Assembly (NCBI GenBank): GCA_030656555.1
Contig: JAUSPN010000063.1
Location: 1 to 37,240 of the forward strand
Direction of reading: 5' to 3'
DNA from: Candidatus Desulfaltia sp.
GTDB taxonomy: Bacteria > Desulfobacterota > Desulfobacteria > Desulfobacterales > ETH-SRB1
Length of the DNA stretch: 37,240 bases
The notes under the pieces are model-generated. The model was not told where the DNA came from. It ran no database searches and was given only the letters and a program-made list of their open reading frames with translations. The position numbers were made by a program, and so were the translations under genes. This document shows, piece after piece, positions 23,566 through 30,833 of the stretch; positions within the stretch are counted from its first letter, which is position 1, and the number at the start of each line of letters is the position of its first letter.

Positions 23566-23928
23566 TTAGGTAATCTCAATATTATCAAATTGGACTGTAA
23601 CATCTAAATCAACCCTAACCATTTCACCGATGCTAATATAGGGGAACACTCGTTGCTCCAAAAGTTCAAGGACGATGTTAACGGGCATACGTTTAAGTAG
23701 TCGCTTATTCACTAATATTGCTTCTATCGTGGAATTATCCGGTTCAATCAGTTCAAATTCTTCTGGTGCTAAAAACTGAAAACATCCTGTAATTCCTCTC
23801 TTTCCATGCGGGCATTTTTTGGCAAGAATAAGAATATCCCGAAATGGCGGTATTGTAATATCTTTAAATTTTAATGAAATATTATAGACCGGATTATTTT
23901 TATTTGTTTTTATAATTTCTTCTTCCAT
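23566..23928 (-). CDS. Hypothetical protein, partner of the CBS protein
   Basis: I do not recognise this 120-residue protein. It is predicted soluble with mixed alpha/beta character, e.g. FKDITIPPFRDILILAKKCPHG near residue 21 and VNIVLELLEQRVFPYISIGEMVRVDLDV near the end. The single CPHGKRG motif is notable. No signal peptide or membrane segment is evident. The ATG is complementary to 23,926-23,928 and lacks a strong ribosome site. The gap to the downstream CBS gene is 17 bases, which argues for joint expression and perhaps interaction. Confidence 0.6.
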   Translation of the reverse strand: MEEEIIKTNKNNPVYNISLKFKDITIPPFRDILILAKKCPHGKRGITGCFQFLAPEEFELIEPDNSTIEAILVNKRLLKRMPVNIVLELLEQRVFPYISIGEMVRVDLDVTVQFDNIEIT

Positions 23929-24056
23929 GTCCCCATCCGTTTAACAGTAAAATTATAGTTAATTAATCAGCCTCAGATGTAATTATTTGCAGCACCGAAT
24001 GCAAAGCTCATTTGCTGCAAGGGGATGACAAATTATTCAAAACACCGTAAACACAA

Positions 24057-24088
24057 AAGGGACAACAGGCAATAAGCCAGTGTCCCTT
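24057..24088. repeat. Hairpin
   Basis: AAGGGACA pairs with TGTCCCTT, with an inner GGC/GCC, in the gene-free stretch 23,929-24,181. It is not followed by T and could not be assigned a role. I see nothing else in that stretch. Confidence 0.5.
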
Positions 24089-24181
24089 GAGGTCAACTTG
24101 CGCTTTGTTCGGAATTTCCAGTATCCCGTTCATATGTACATTTTACCTGTAATAGTGGGTAAGTCAAGATGATATTTTAAG

Positions 24182-24235
24182 CCGAACGGTCGGTATAAGT
24201 GGCGGCTTTAGCCGTCCGACTTAATACCGTTGTGT
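24182..24235 (-). repeat. attC-like palindrome abutting an intron fragment
   Basis: On minus it opens ACACAAC and closes GTTCGGC. GGTATTAAGTCGGACGGC pairs imperfectly with GCCGCCACTTATACC around TAAA, with extrahelical bases as in attC sites. It follows the flavodiiron gene on the same strand. The group IIC intron fragment starts inside its opening core. Confidence 0.45.
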
Positions 24236-24290
24236 ACGCCCGGCAAGGGCGGAATCGTGAGGTTCTGTCTGAAGGCAAAGCAAAGCGCAA
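24232..24290 (+). mobile_element. Group IIC intron fragment with internal deletion
   Basis: It has the same 5' end (GTGTACGCCCGGCA) as the copies at 8,869 and 29,401, then jumps to AGGGCGGAATCGTGAGG and GTCTGAAGGC, losing about 90 bases. The join lies at GGCA-N-GGGCG, a phrase present at both sides in the full copies. Sequence similarity ends near 24,290, about 30 bases after the flavodiiron stop. Confidence 0.75.
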
Positions 24291-24319
24291 GGCCAGATTA
24301 CGCTTTCCTAAGATTCTCT

Positions 24320-25513
24320 TTAGGACAAAAGCCCAGAAAGTGTTTCTCCATATTTGATACAGCTCTTAATATCTTCCTCATCCGGATTCCACATTACTTT
24401 CAGGCCTTGATCTACTATTTTAAACCCCGACTTTTCCAAAACATCCAAAATTATTTTTACCGATTCCCCGCTCCAGCCATAGCTTCCAAAGGCCGCCGCT
24501 TTTTTACCAACAAATCTTAATCCCTTTATTTCTTCGAGAATCCCCGCAACAGAAGTGAGAACACCTTTGTTGATGGTAGGTGAACCGACAACGATTCCTT
24601 TAGACCTGAAAACGTCTGTAATTATATCACTTCTATCTGTTTTGGAAATATTGTAAAGTTTAATATTAACCGAACTGTCTGAAGATTTAATGCCTGTTGC
24701 GATATTCTCAGCCACCACTCGTGTTCCATTCCACATCGTGTCATAAAGTATGGTAATCTGATTTTCTTTGTAATCATTAGCCCATTCTAAATATTTATTC
24801 ACTATCTGCACAGGATTGTCTCGCCATATGACACCATGGCTTGGACAAATGATTTCAACAGGCAGATTAAAAGACAAAACCTCTTTAATCTTTTTATCTA
24901 CAAGCTTACTGAACGGGGTCAATATGTTCGCATAATATTTAATACATTCCGTCATCAGCTCAAACTGATCAACCAGATCGTTAAACATGTGTTCAGAAGC
25001 ATAATGCTGACCAAACGCGTCATTACTGAACAAGATATTGTCTTCCGTAAGATAACAGAACATGCTGTCAGGCCAGTGGAGCATCGGTGCTTCAATAAAG
25101 ATCAGTTCCTTTTCACCCAAACTCAGCCGATCTCCGGTTTTGACGATCTTGAAATTCCAGTCCTTGTGATAATGTCCTTTTAATGACTTGACGCCGTTTT
25201 TGGTACAATATATCGGTGTTTCAGGAATATGACGCATCAGCTCCGGCAATGCACCGCTATGATCGCTTTCCGCATGATTTGCGATAACATAATCAATTTT
25301 GGACAGGTCAATCTCATTGGTAAGGTTTTCCAAAAACTCTTTTGAAAAAGGCATCCATACCGTATCAATTAATGCGACTTTTTCTTCTTTGATTAAATAA
25401 GAATTGTATGTTGAACCCCTGTGCGTTGAATATTCATTCCCATGGAATTTTCTTAACTCCCAATCAATCTTGCCAATCCAGGTTACATTATTTTTCACAT
25501 TAACTCGATTCAC
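24320..25513 (-). CDS. fprA: Class A flavodiiron protein (rubredoxin:oxygen oxidoreductase type)
   Basis: The 397-residue protein has a metallo-beta-lactamase-like diiron domain with all six ligands visible: H80-x-E82-x-D84-H85 in NHAESDHSG, H146, D165 and H226. A C-terminal flavodoxin domain (about 253-397) follows, with YDTMWNGT for FMN phosphate. It reduces oxygen to water or NO to N2O, taking electrons from rubredoxin, and protects anaerobes. The start is a GTG behind GGAGGGA. No rubredoxin gene is adjacent. It is followed by an intron fragment and an attC-like palindrome. Confidence 0.94.
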   Translation of the reverse strand: MNRVNVKNNVTWIGKIDWELRKFHGNEYSTHRGSTYNSYLIKEEKVALIDTVWMPFSKEFLENLTNEIDLSKIDYVIANHAESDHSGALPELMRHIPETPIYCTKNGVKSLKGHYHKDWNFKIVKTGDRLSLGEKELIFIEAPMLHWPDSMFCYLTEDNILFSNDAFGQHYASEHMFNDLVDQFELMTECIKYYANILTPFSKLVDKKIKEVLSFNLPVEIICPSHGVIWRDNPVQIVNKYLEWANDYKENQITILYDTMWNGTRVVAENIATGIKSSDSSVNIKLYNISKTDRSDIITDVFRSKGIVVGSPTINKGVLTSVAGILEEIKGLRFVGKKAAAFGSYGWSGESVKIILDVLEKSGFKIVDQGLKVMWNPDEEDIKSCIKYGETLSGLLS

Positions 25514-25592
25514 CTTGTCCCTCCTCTACAAAATTATTTTTAAGACCTGATCGTGGTTAATAACATTTTGAACTGTCTGACAGCTTTTAAGG

Positions 25593-26288
25593 CTAAAAAT
25601 ACATCAACCAGTATCTGAGTAATGTGGATAAAGCTTGAGGTTGCTCAAACATTATATAATGTCCGGCATCATCAATCATAGCGATTTTAGCATTCTTAAT
25701 TGATTTAGTAATATGTTCATGTTCTTCAACTGAAAATATAGGATCATTTTTAGCAGCTATTACTAAAGTGGGGCACTTAATTTTATTTAGAAATTTCTCA
25801 CTGTTAAAATCATCTAAGTACGATTCCAAATGATTTATAAATACTTGCTCATTAACAAAATCCATACCTTCTTTTACAAGTCTGATAAATTCATCTTTAC
25901 CGGAATCCAGATTTGTTGAAACATAATCAAGATATTCTTGTTTAAACTCGTCAAAATGACCGTTTTTTATACGTTCTAAAATCTTATATTGCTCTTTTTC
26001 AACTTCATGCAAATGTCTTGCCCATGTTCCAATTAAAGCCAGTTTTGTAACCCTTTCAGGATGCTCCGCGGCTACTTTAAAACATGCCCATCCTCCCATA
26101 GATGCACCGGCAAGTGCGAATTTACCTTCAGAACAATTTAAAACAGCCTCCACCCATTCCTCTCGACTATTACAATTGCTAACATCCGGCACAACAATAT
26201 CTGCAATATCCGAAAGATGTTTTATTTGAAACTTCCAAAGATATTCATTTCCGGCTATACCAGGGACCAGGACCAACTTCTGTTTCAT
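25593..26288 (-). CDS. Alpha/beta-fold hydrolase
   Basis: The 231-residue cytoplasmic protein has LVLVPGIAGNEYLW (oxyanion loop), the nucleophile elbow GASMGGW, an acid in AAKNDPIFS and a catalytic His in DAGHYIMFEQP, a complete triad. The substrate is unknown. An AGGAGG site five bases before the ATG (26,286-26,288) lies within the end of the PAS lipoprotein gene. The stop of that gene and this ATG are one base apart, so the two are translationally coupled. Confidence 0.82.
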   Translation of the reverse strand: MKQKLVLVPGIAGNEYLWKFQIKHLSDIADIVVPDVSNCNSREEWVEAVLNCSEGKFALAGASMGGWACFKVAAEHPERVTKLALIGTWARHLHEVEKEQYKILERIKNGHFDEFKQEYLDYVSTNLDSGKDEFIRLVKEGMDFVNEQVFINHLESYLDDFNSEKFLNKIKCPTLVIAAKNDPIFSVEEHEHITKSIKNAKIAMIDDAGHYIMFEQPQALSTLLRYWLMYF

Positions 26289-26289
26289 T

Positions 26290-26844
26290 TTAGCCTCCTG
26301 TTTTTTTGTGGCTGGACATGTCTTCAATAATGCCGAACAAACGGGATGCTTTATGATTTTCGTCCATTATCAACCACGCTTGTATGCGGATTGGAAATAC
26401 TGTTCCGTCTTTTCTAATATATTCCTTTTCATACACGCCTGAGTACCCCGTCTTCATAACTTTCCTAAAAAGGTCATTTTCCATTGCGTGCCATTTTGAA
26501 GGTGTGAGTTCCTGATAAGTAACGGACTTAATTTCTTCAGATGTATATCCCAGCATTTTAAGATAATTACTATTGGCTTCAATAGTAATGCCATCTAAAG
26601 AATTGATAACTATACCTTGGTCTTTGTATTTTTCCAGTTCATCAAGAAGAATGTTGTAACTATCAACATTCATTAATAAGCCATGCCCCAATTCCTTGAT
26701 TTCTTTAAGAAGTTTTTGAGAGGATTCAATGCTCAAATTACTATGGTTGATCTCTTTGATTTGGTTTATTGAGCAGGATTGTATTAAGAAGGGCACAGCA
26801 AAAACCAGCAGGTAAACAGCGATTGAAATTTTAAAATTTTTCAT
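26290..26844 (-). CDS. PAS-domain lipoprotein
   Basis: The 184-residue protein has an N-terminal hydrophobic segment with a lipobox-like IQSC near residue 24, a short helical linker, then one PAS domain (about 75-178: DGITIEANSNYLKMLGYTSEEI, RKDGTVFPIRIQAWL, GIIEDMS). It is probably anchored outside the inner membrane and senses a small molecule or redox cue. No output domain is present. It is coupled to the downstream alpha/beta hydrolase gene. Isolated extracytoplasmic PAS lipoproteins are uncommon. Confidence 0.7.
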   Translation of the reverse strand: MKNFKISIAVYLLVFAVPFLIQSCSINQIKEINHSNLSIESSQKLLKEIKELGHGLLMNVDSYNILLDELEKYKDQGIVINSLDGITIEANSNYLKMLGYTSEEIKSVTYQELTPSKWHAMENDLFRKVMKTGYSGVYEKEYIRKDGTVFPIRIQAWLIMDENHKASRLFGIIEDMSSHKKTGG

Positions 26845-26870
26845 TGCAAAATCTCCTGTTTTAATTCTTC

Positions 26871-27794
26871 CTATTTCTTAGTGTGTTTGCGAAAATATTC
26901 TTTTATTTTGCGGGACCAATGCGCTGTTTTTTCTATAAATAACAAAAAAGTACGCCACCCAAAGAGAAGACCGGCTATAAGCGGTGGGGTTAAACGATTC
27001 CACCATTCTTTCCACTTAGCGAAATGATACCATGACATTTTAAGACGATCGAAGCCTGACGACAGGATTTTTGTACCCCCTTCTTTTTTGTGTTCCTGAC
27101 TTTCTAAAAGCGGGATATTGTCTGTTATACAAGTGTTGACGTCGTCCGACTTCAAAATAGCTGAACGTAATTTTTTGGGTTCTTGTTCCTGCCGGCAACT
27201 CCGTAGAACTCCTCTGTGACTCCACGCAAAAGTTTTATCCCATTGCGGCAGTAATTTCAGCCTGCTGAACCATTCTTTTTTATTTTGGCTTTCAAATAGG
27301 TCATATTCCTTAGACCCGATAAAAAGAATGCCTGATTCGGTAAAGCATCGTCCGCCAACGATTTTGTTCAATCCTTCATAAATTTGCCATGAAACACTGC
27401 TGTTTTTCTCAACTATAATTTTATATCGACCCAATCGGAATATACCCGGTTCATGGATATTGACAGGTCCTATACTAATTTTATCTTCGTTGATCTGCCG
27501 GTATTTAAAATAATTTGAAAGTCTTTGTCCTGTGTTAACATCCCGCAAAACGGAAATTAAACAATAATAACGGGTCTTATTCCAGACCGGCAATTTCATC
27601 AATTGTTCATGAAACTCTAATTTCAAATAACCAGCCTCTTCATGATTCCAAGACCCAATTACAAGAATATCGCCAAGAATAAAACAACTCCCACTTCGTT
27701 GTGCGCCCAGACCTGTATTTATCTCCCAGGTGAACAAGAACCTGTCATGTTCTGTGAGGATATATTTGTCTAATCTGTATTTGTTTTTCTTCAT
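26871..27794 (-). CDS. Hypothetical protein, possibly C-terminal membrane anchored
   Basis: I do not recognise this 307-residue protein. The N-terminal two thirds look like repeated beta-rich units: FILGDILVIGSWNHEEAGYLKLEFHEQLMKLPVWNKT and, later, GILFIGSKEYDLFESQNKKEWFSRLKLLPQWDKT (abbreviated) share the order 'IxIGS..., F...L..LP.WdKT', suggesting an internal duplication. A hydrophobic stretch (LIAGLLFGWRTFLLFI, about 272-287) may insert in the membrane. The ATG follows directly after an attC-like palindrome, so it could be a cassette gene. No good ribosome site is seen. Confidence 0.6.
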   Translation of the reverse strand: MKKNKYRLDKYILTEHDRFLFTWEINTGLGAQRSGSCFILGDILVIGSWNHEEAGYLKLEFHEQLMKLPVWNKTRYYCLISVLRDVNTGQRLSNYFKYRQINEDKISIGPVNIHEPGIFRLGRYKIIVEKNSSVSWQIYEGLNKIVGGRCFTESGILFIGSKEYDLFESQNKKEWFSRLKLLPQWDKTFAWSHRGVLRSCRQEQEPKKLRSAILKSDDVNTCITDNIPLLESQEHKKEGGTKILSSGFDRLKMSWYHFAKWKEWWNRLTPPLIAGLLFGWRTFLLFIEKTAHWSRKIKEYFRKHTKK

Positions 27795-27795
27795 T

Positions 27796-27856
27796 CACAT
27801 AACAACGTAGAATTGAGCTGCGCCGGGCAGATGTCCGGAAAGCTCAAATTATTCGG
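27796..27856 (-). repeat. Degenerate attC-like palindrome
   Basis: On minus it ends TTGTTATGTG, the VCR-like core seen at 10,914. TTTGAGCT pairs with AGCTCAA, and CCGG with CCGG inside. The opening core reads CCGAATAAT and lacks a clean AAC. It lies between the CDF stop and the start of the 307-residue gene. Confidence 0.35.
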
Positions 27857-27865
27857 ACAGCCCTT

Positions 27866-28765
27866 TTATATGCATTCATTCTTATTTAGCATACAGGAAT
27901 CATCATTTTTTCTTTCAATCTGTATCGTAGAGTGTTCTATGCTGAAACGATCATGTAATCCTTGCTGGAGTTTAGACAGAAAATCATTTTTCAAGGGATC
28001 GTCAACTATAATCAAATGGACGGACAGAGCAACTTCCGTTGTACTCATAGGCCAAACATGCAGATCATGTATCTGAGAAACGTTTTCAAGGCCGGTTAAG
28101 TATCTTTTTATCTCAGCAATATCAATGCCTTCGGGAACAGAATCAATGGCAAGATTCATCGAATCACGAAGCAAAGACCATGTGCTAAAAAGGATAACGG
28201 CTACGATAAGAAGACTGATTAGAGGATCAATAAACAACCAGCCTGTGACCATGATGATTATGCCCGCCACAACGACACCGAGTGAAATACCGGCATCGGC
28301 GGCCATATGGAGGAACGCACCTCTGATATTCAAATCAGCTTTCTGACCGGATACAAAAAGCAAGGCTGTGATTGTATTAATAACAACGCCAATGGCAGCA
28401 ACCACGATAACGGTCATTCCATCAACCGGTTTTGGATCAAAGAATCGGCCAATGGTTTCCCATGTAATGCCGCCAAGCGCAACAAGCAGCAATATTGCGC
28501 TGGCTAAAGAAGCCATTACCGTTACCTTGCGGAAACCATACGTTCTTTTCTCTGTTGCGGCTTTCGTAGCCAGCAAACCAGCACCCCAGGCTATCAACAG
28601 GCTTAGCACATCGCTTAAGTTGTGTCCAGCGTCTGCTATCAGCGCCAAAGATCCTGCCGCAACTCCATAGCCTGCTTCAATGGCAACAAAAACGACATTA
28701 AGCATAACGCCAATACCAAAGGCGCGATTGTAATTGCCTATTTGATGGTTGTGATCATGAGACAT
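27866..28765 (-). CDS. Cation diffusion facilitator (CzcD/ZitB-like)
   Basis: The 299-residue transporter has six predicted membrane helices, an N-terminal His-rich start (MSHDHNH), and the metal-site motifs ADAGHNLSD in helix 2 and HMAADAGIS in helix 5. The C-terminal cytoplasmic domain (about 205-290) has the IHDLHVWPMS pattern of the ferredoxin-like regulatory fold. It should export Zn(II), and perhaps Co or Cd, in exchange for protons. The ATG lacks a strong ribosome site. A toxin-antitoxin pair lies upstream, an attC-like palindrome downstream. Confidence 0.93.
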   Translation of the reverse strand: MSHDHNHQIGNYNRAFGIGVMLNVVFVAIEAGYGVAAGSLALIADAGHNLSDVLSLLIAWGAGLLATKAATEKRTYGFRKVTVMASLASAILLLVALGGITWETIGRFFDPKPVDGMTVIVVAAIGVVINTITALLFVSGQKADLNIRGAFLHMAADAGISLGVVVAGIIIMVTGWLFIDPLISLLIVAVILFSTWSLLRDSMNLAIDSVPEGIDIAEIKRYLTGLENVSQIHDLHVWPMSTTEVALSVHLIIVDDPLKNDFLSKLQQGLHDRFSIEHSTIQIERKNDDSCMLNKNECI

Positions 28766-28902
28766 ATTTATGCTTGATAAGGCTCGTGCCCGTCACCAGC
28801 AGGGAAGGTAAACGGTCTTTTGCAAAAGGGGATTAAACACAAAACTTGATAAAAACTTCAAACCGCACGGCCCTGCCTATCTGAGTGCGTGGCGTTGTTC
28901 CG

Positions 28903-29103
28903 CTATTCTATGTTCAATATATTTTTAGCTTCTTTCAAGCTAACTGAAGGAGCATTTTGTTCTTCTTTTTTTGCGTCACGCAGAATACGAAGGTCATCAT
29001 AACATGCGAGCTCTTCCTGTAATTTCAAAAAGTCTTCATATGGAAGAATCGCGAATTCCTTTTTGCCATTTTTTTCAAGTATTTGTGGGTTTATTAAATT
29101 CAT
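28903..29103 (-). CDS. Phd/YefM-like antitoxin
   Basis: The 66-residue acidic protein (NPQILEKNGKKEFAILPYEDF, then SLKEAKNIL near the end) matches small antitoxins of the Phd/RelB type. The N-terminal beta/helix would bind DNA and the C-terminal helix would cover the toxin. AAGGAGAG precedes the ATG. It lies 12 bases downstream of a RelE/ParE-like toxin gene, the reverse of the usual antitoxin-first order but known for this subgroup. Confidence 0.75.
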   Translation of the reverse strand: MNLINPQILEKNGKKEFAILPYEDFLKLQEELACYDDLRILRDAKKEEQNAPSVSLKEAKNILNIE

Positions 29104-29115
29104 GATGGCTCTCCT

Positions 29116-29364
29116 TTATTTATAGGCATCTTTACGATGACGAATCCGATAAATGATTAAATTTTCTTCCTCTATTTCAAAAAGGATTCTGTGATCGCCG
29201 ACTCTTAGTCGATACTCTGGACTAAAATTTGTTAAACGTTTTACATCTCCCTTTAGCCCACCCGACATCTTTTCAATCTGCTCAAAAATATGTGTCAGTT
29301 GAGACTTGGAGATTTTTCTGCAATCTTTCAAAGCCCTTGGTTTGAACCGCAAAAGCGAGCGCAT
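29116..29364 (-). CDS. RelE/ParE-family toxin with repeat-derived N-terminus
   Basis: The core ALKDCRKISKSQLTHIFEQI, GDVKRLTNFSPEYRLRVGDH and YRIRHRKDAYK is a RelE/StbE-type toxin, a predicted ribosome-dependent mRNA interferase. From an ATG at 29,362-29,364 it has 82 residues. The first nine (MRSLLRFKP) are encoded by the REP-like repeat whose other copy lies at 7,625-7,710. The original start has therefore probably been replaced; homologs usually begin with a beta strand just before ALKDL. No ribosome site lies before this ATG, so expression is uncertain. Confidence 0.7.
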   Translation of the reverse strand: MRSLLRFKPRALKDCRKISKSQLTHIFEQIEKMSGGLKGDVKRLTNFSPEYRLRVGDHRILFEIEEENLIIYRIRHRKDAYK

Positions 29365-29391
29365 TCCCCGCTGCTTGCGGCGGGGAGCTTC
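29339..29391 (+). repeat. REP-like palindromic repeat, copy 2
   Basis: GGTTTGAACCGCAAAAGCG and AGCGCATTCCCCGC match copy 1 (7,625-7,710) in inverse orientation, and CCCCGC..GCGGCGGGG forms a hairpin. It overlaps the toxin 5' end and is followed after nine bases by a group IIC intron fragment. Confidence 0.75.
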
Positions 29392-29400
29392 AATTGATTT

Positions 29401-29578
29401 GTGTACGCCCGGCATGGGCGTGAACTTGTGGGGTGAAAGTCCCCTATACGTGATCTTGTTAATATTTTGATATATTAACAAAAGTATTAGCTGAAGGCAA
29501 GGGCGGAATCATGAGGTTCAGTCTGAAGGCGAGCGAAACGGAAGGCTCGCCGCAGGCGAAAGTGAGTGAAGCGAAACA
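29401..29578 (+). mobile_element. Group IIC intron 5' fragment
   Basis: About 178 bases match the 5' part of the 8,869 copy: GTGTACGCCCGGCATGGGCG, GGGGTGAAAGTCCCC, GAAGGCAAGGGCGG, GTCTGAAGGCGAGCG and GAAAGTGAGTGAAGCGAA. It ends before domain II and abuts the tRNA-Leu terminator. It lies just after a hairpin plus T-rich bases, the sort of site group IIC introns choose. Confidence 0.8.
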
Positions 29579-29597
29579 AGGTAAAAGGAATAAACAA

Positions 29598-29629
29598 AAA
29601 GTCTGTAATCAATTATGATTACAGACTTT
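29598..29629 (-). terminator. Intrinsic terminator of tRNA-Leu
   Basis: On minus, AAAGTCTGTAATC pairs perfectly with GATTACAGACTTT across six bases, followed by TTTTTGTTT. It starts ten bases after the tRNA CCA end. Confidence 0.85.
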
Positions 29630-29638
29630 GCTTTATTT

Positions 29639-29725
29639 TGGTGCCGAAGGGGAGACTCGAACTCCCACAGGCATACACCTACTAGGCCCTGAACCTAGCG
29701 CGTCTACCAGTTCCGCCACTTCGGC
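29639..29725 (-). tRNA. tRNA-Leu (anticodon CAG)
   Basis: The 87-base RNA has acceptor stem GCCGAAG/CTTCGGC, discriminator A and an encoded CCA. The anticodon stem CTAGG/CCTAG encloses TTCAGGG (anticodon CAG). A long variable arm typical of class II tRNA and a GTTCGAGTC T-loop complete it. It lies next to an intron fragment and a toxin-antitoxin pair, so its 3' end is a possible integration target, though I saw no duplicate of it. Confidence 0.95.
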
Positions 29726-29732
29726 ACAAACA

Positions 29733-29762
29733 AACCCTTGCAAAATTAAAAGGGTTGATTTT
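29733..29762 (+). repeat. Hairpin with T-run between tRNA-Leu and ribF
   Basis: AACCCTT pairs with AAGGGTT and is followed by GATTTTTT. It reads as a weak terminator on plus, but no plus gene lies directly upstream. It also covers the upstream region of the tRNA on minus. Confidence 0.4.
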
Positions 29763-29812
29763 TTAATAAAAAAAAATTAACTAAATCCTTTTTTGTTTAT
29801 TGTCAAGATTTA

Positions 29813-29842
29813 TTGACATTTATTGACTGTTCTCTCTATAAT
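29813..29842 (+). promoter_or_regulatory. Sigma-70 promoter for the ribF cluster
   Basis: A perfect TTGACA (29,813-29,818) and perfect TATAAT (29,837-29,842) are separated by 18 bases, about 45 bases before the ribF start. It also shows why an earlier in-frame start at 29,813 is unlikely. Confidence 0.8.
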
Positions 29843-29887
29843 CTCTATGCACTTTGTATTAAAAATGAAAGGCTGGAAAAAATTAAA

Positions 29888-30820
29888 ATGCAAGTCATTG
29901 AACATCTTGAAAAGATTGACCATCCATACAAAAACGCTGTTATTACCATCGGAAATTTTGATGGTGTGCATATAGGGCACCAGGCCCTTTTCCAAAAGGT
30001 GATTGAAAAGGCCAAAGAGCTTGACGGCACGTCTGTTGCCATGACCTTTGAACCTCATCCGATCAGGGTGTTAAAACAAAACAACCATCCACCCCTTATA
30101 ACCCTGTATGAACAAAAAGCAGAGCTTATCGCAAAGACCGGAATTGATGTTCTTATTTGCATACCCTTTACACGTGAATTCGCTTCGATATCGGCGAAGG
30201 AATTTATAGAGGAAATTCTGGTTGATCGTATCGGCATGAAAGCCGTTGTTGTTGGAGAAGATTATACCTTTGGTAAAAACCGTGAAGGCAACCTTGATTT
30301 TCTTAAAACATACGGAAAAAAAATCGGTTTTGAAGTAATTGTTTTAAGTGGCATTCAAACATCAAAGAATCCGGAAGATAAAATCAGCAGCACCAGGGTA
30401 CGCGAACTGATTTCAGAAGGGAAAGTTGCTGAATCCCAAAAACTTTTAGGAAGGCATTACCAGATAAGGGGCACGGTTATGACCGGGCGAGACAGAGGGG
30501 GAAGGCTCCTCGGTTTTCCTACCGCCAACATAAAGCTTTATGATGAGCTCAGCCCTAAAACCGGTGTCTATGCGGTTATTGTTGAATGCAAAGGGAATAA
30601 ATATAAAGGGGTTGCCAATATCGGATACAGCCCGACTTTTGATGACAACGTTTTTACGGTTGAGGCTCATATCCTCGACTTTAATGATGATATATACGGG
30701 CAGAAAATCCGCGTAAATTTTATAAAACGGCTCAGAGATGAAAAAAAGTTTTTAAATATTTCAGAATTATCAGAGCAGATCAAAAAAGACATCGACAAAG
30801 CTCGCGACATCCTTTCCTGA
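29888..30820 (+). CDS. ribF: Bifunctional riboflavin kinase / FAD synthetase
   Basis: The 310-residue enzyme phosphorylates riboflavin to FMN and adenylates FMN to FAD. The N-terminal nucleotidyltransferase has GNFDGVHIGHQ, MTFEPHP, GEDYTFGKNREG and ISSTRVRELISEG. The C-terminal kinase has GRDRGGRLLGFPTANI and NIGYSPTFDD. Length is standard. I use ATG 29,888, since the frame from 29,813 overlaps the promoter. It heads the plus-strand run. Confidence 0.95.
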   Translation: MQVIEHLEKIDHPYKNAVITIGNFDGVHIGHQALFQKVIEKAKELDGTSVAMTFEPHPIRVLKQNNHPPLITLYEQKAELIAKTGIDVLICIPFTREFASISAKEFIEEILVDRIGMKAVVVGEDYTFGKNREGNLDFLKTYGKKIGFEVIVLSGIQTSKNPEDKISSTRVRELISEGKVAESQKLLGRHYQIRGTVMTGRDRGGRLLGFPTANIKLYDELSPKTGVYAVIVECKGNKYKGVANIGYSPTFDDNVFTVEAHILDFNDDIYGQKIRVNFIKRLRDEKKFLNISELSEQIKKDIDKARDILS

Positions 30821-30833
30821 CAACCCTTAGATT

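Noticed and set aside
24230-24520. Open frame on plus across the intron fragment and flavodiiron gene end
   Set aside because: It is antisense to the flavodiiron C-terminus and begins in intron RNA sequence; no protein family recognised.
28855-28905. Palindrome after the antitoxin stop (AACAACGCC..GCGGTTTG) resembling an attC site
   Set aside because: Only about five consecutive pairs and no GTTRRRY core; too weak to call.
29365-29481. Longer toxin reading frame through the repeat into the intron fragment
   Set aside because: The added residues are translated repeat and intron, not protein-like; the ATG at 29,364 is the better start.
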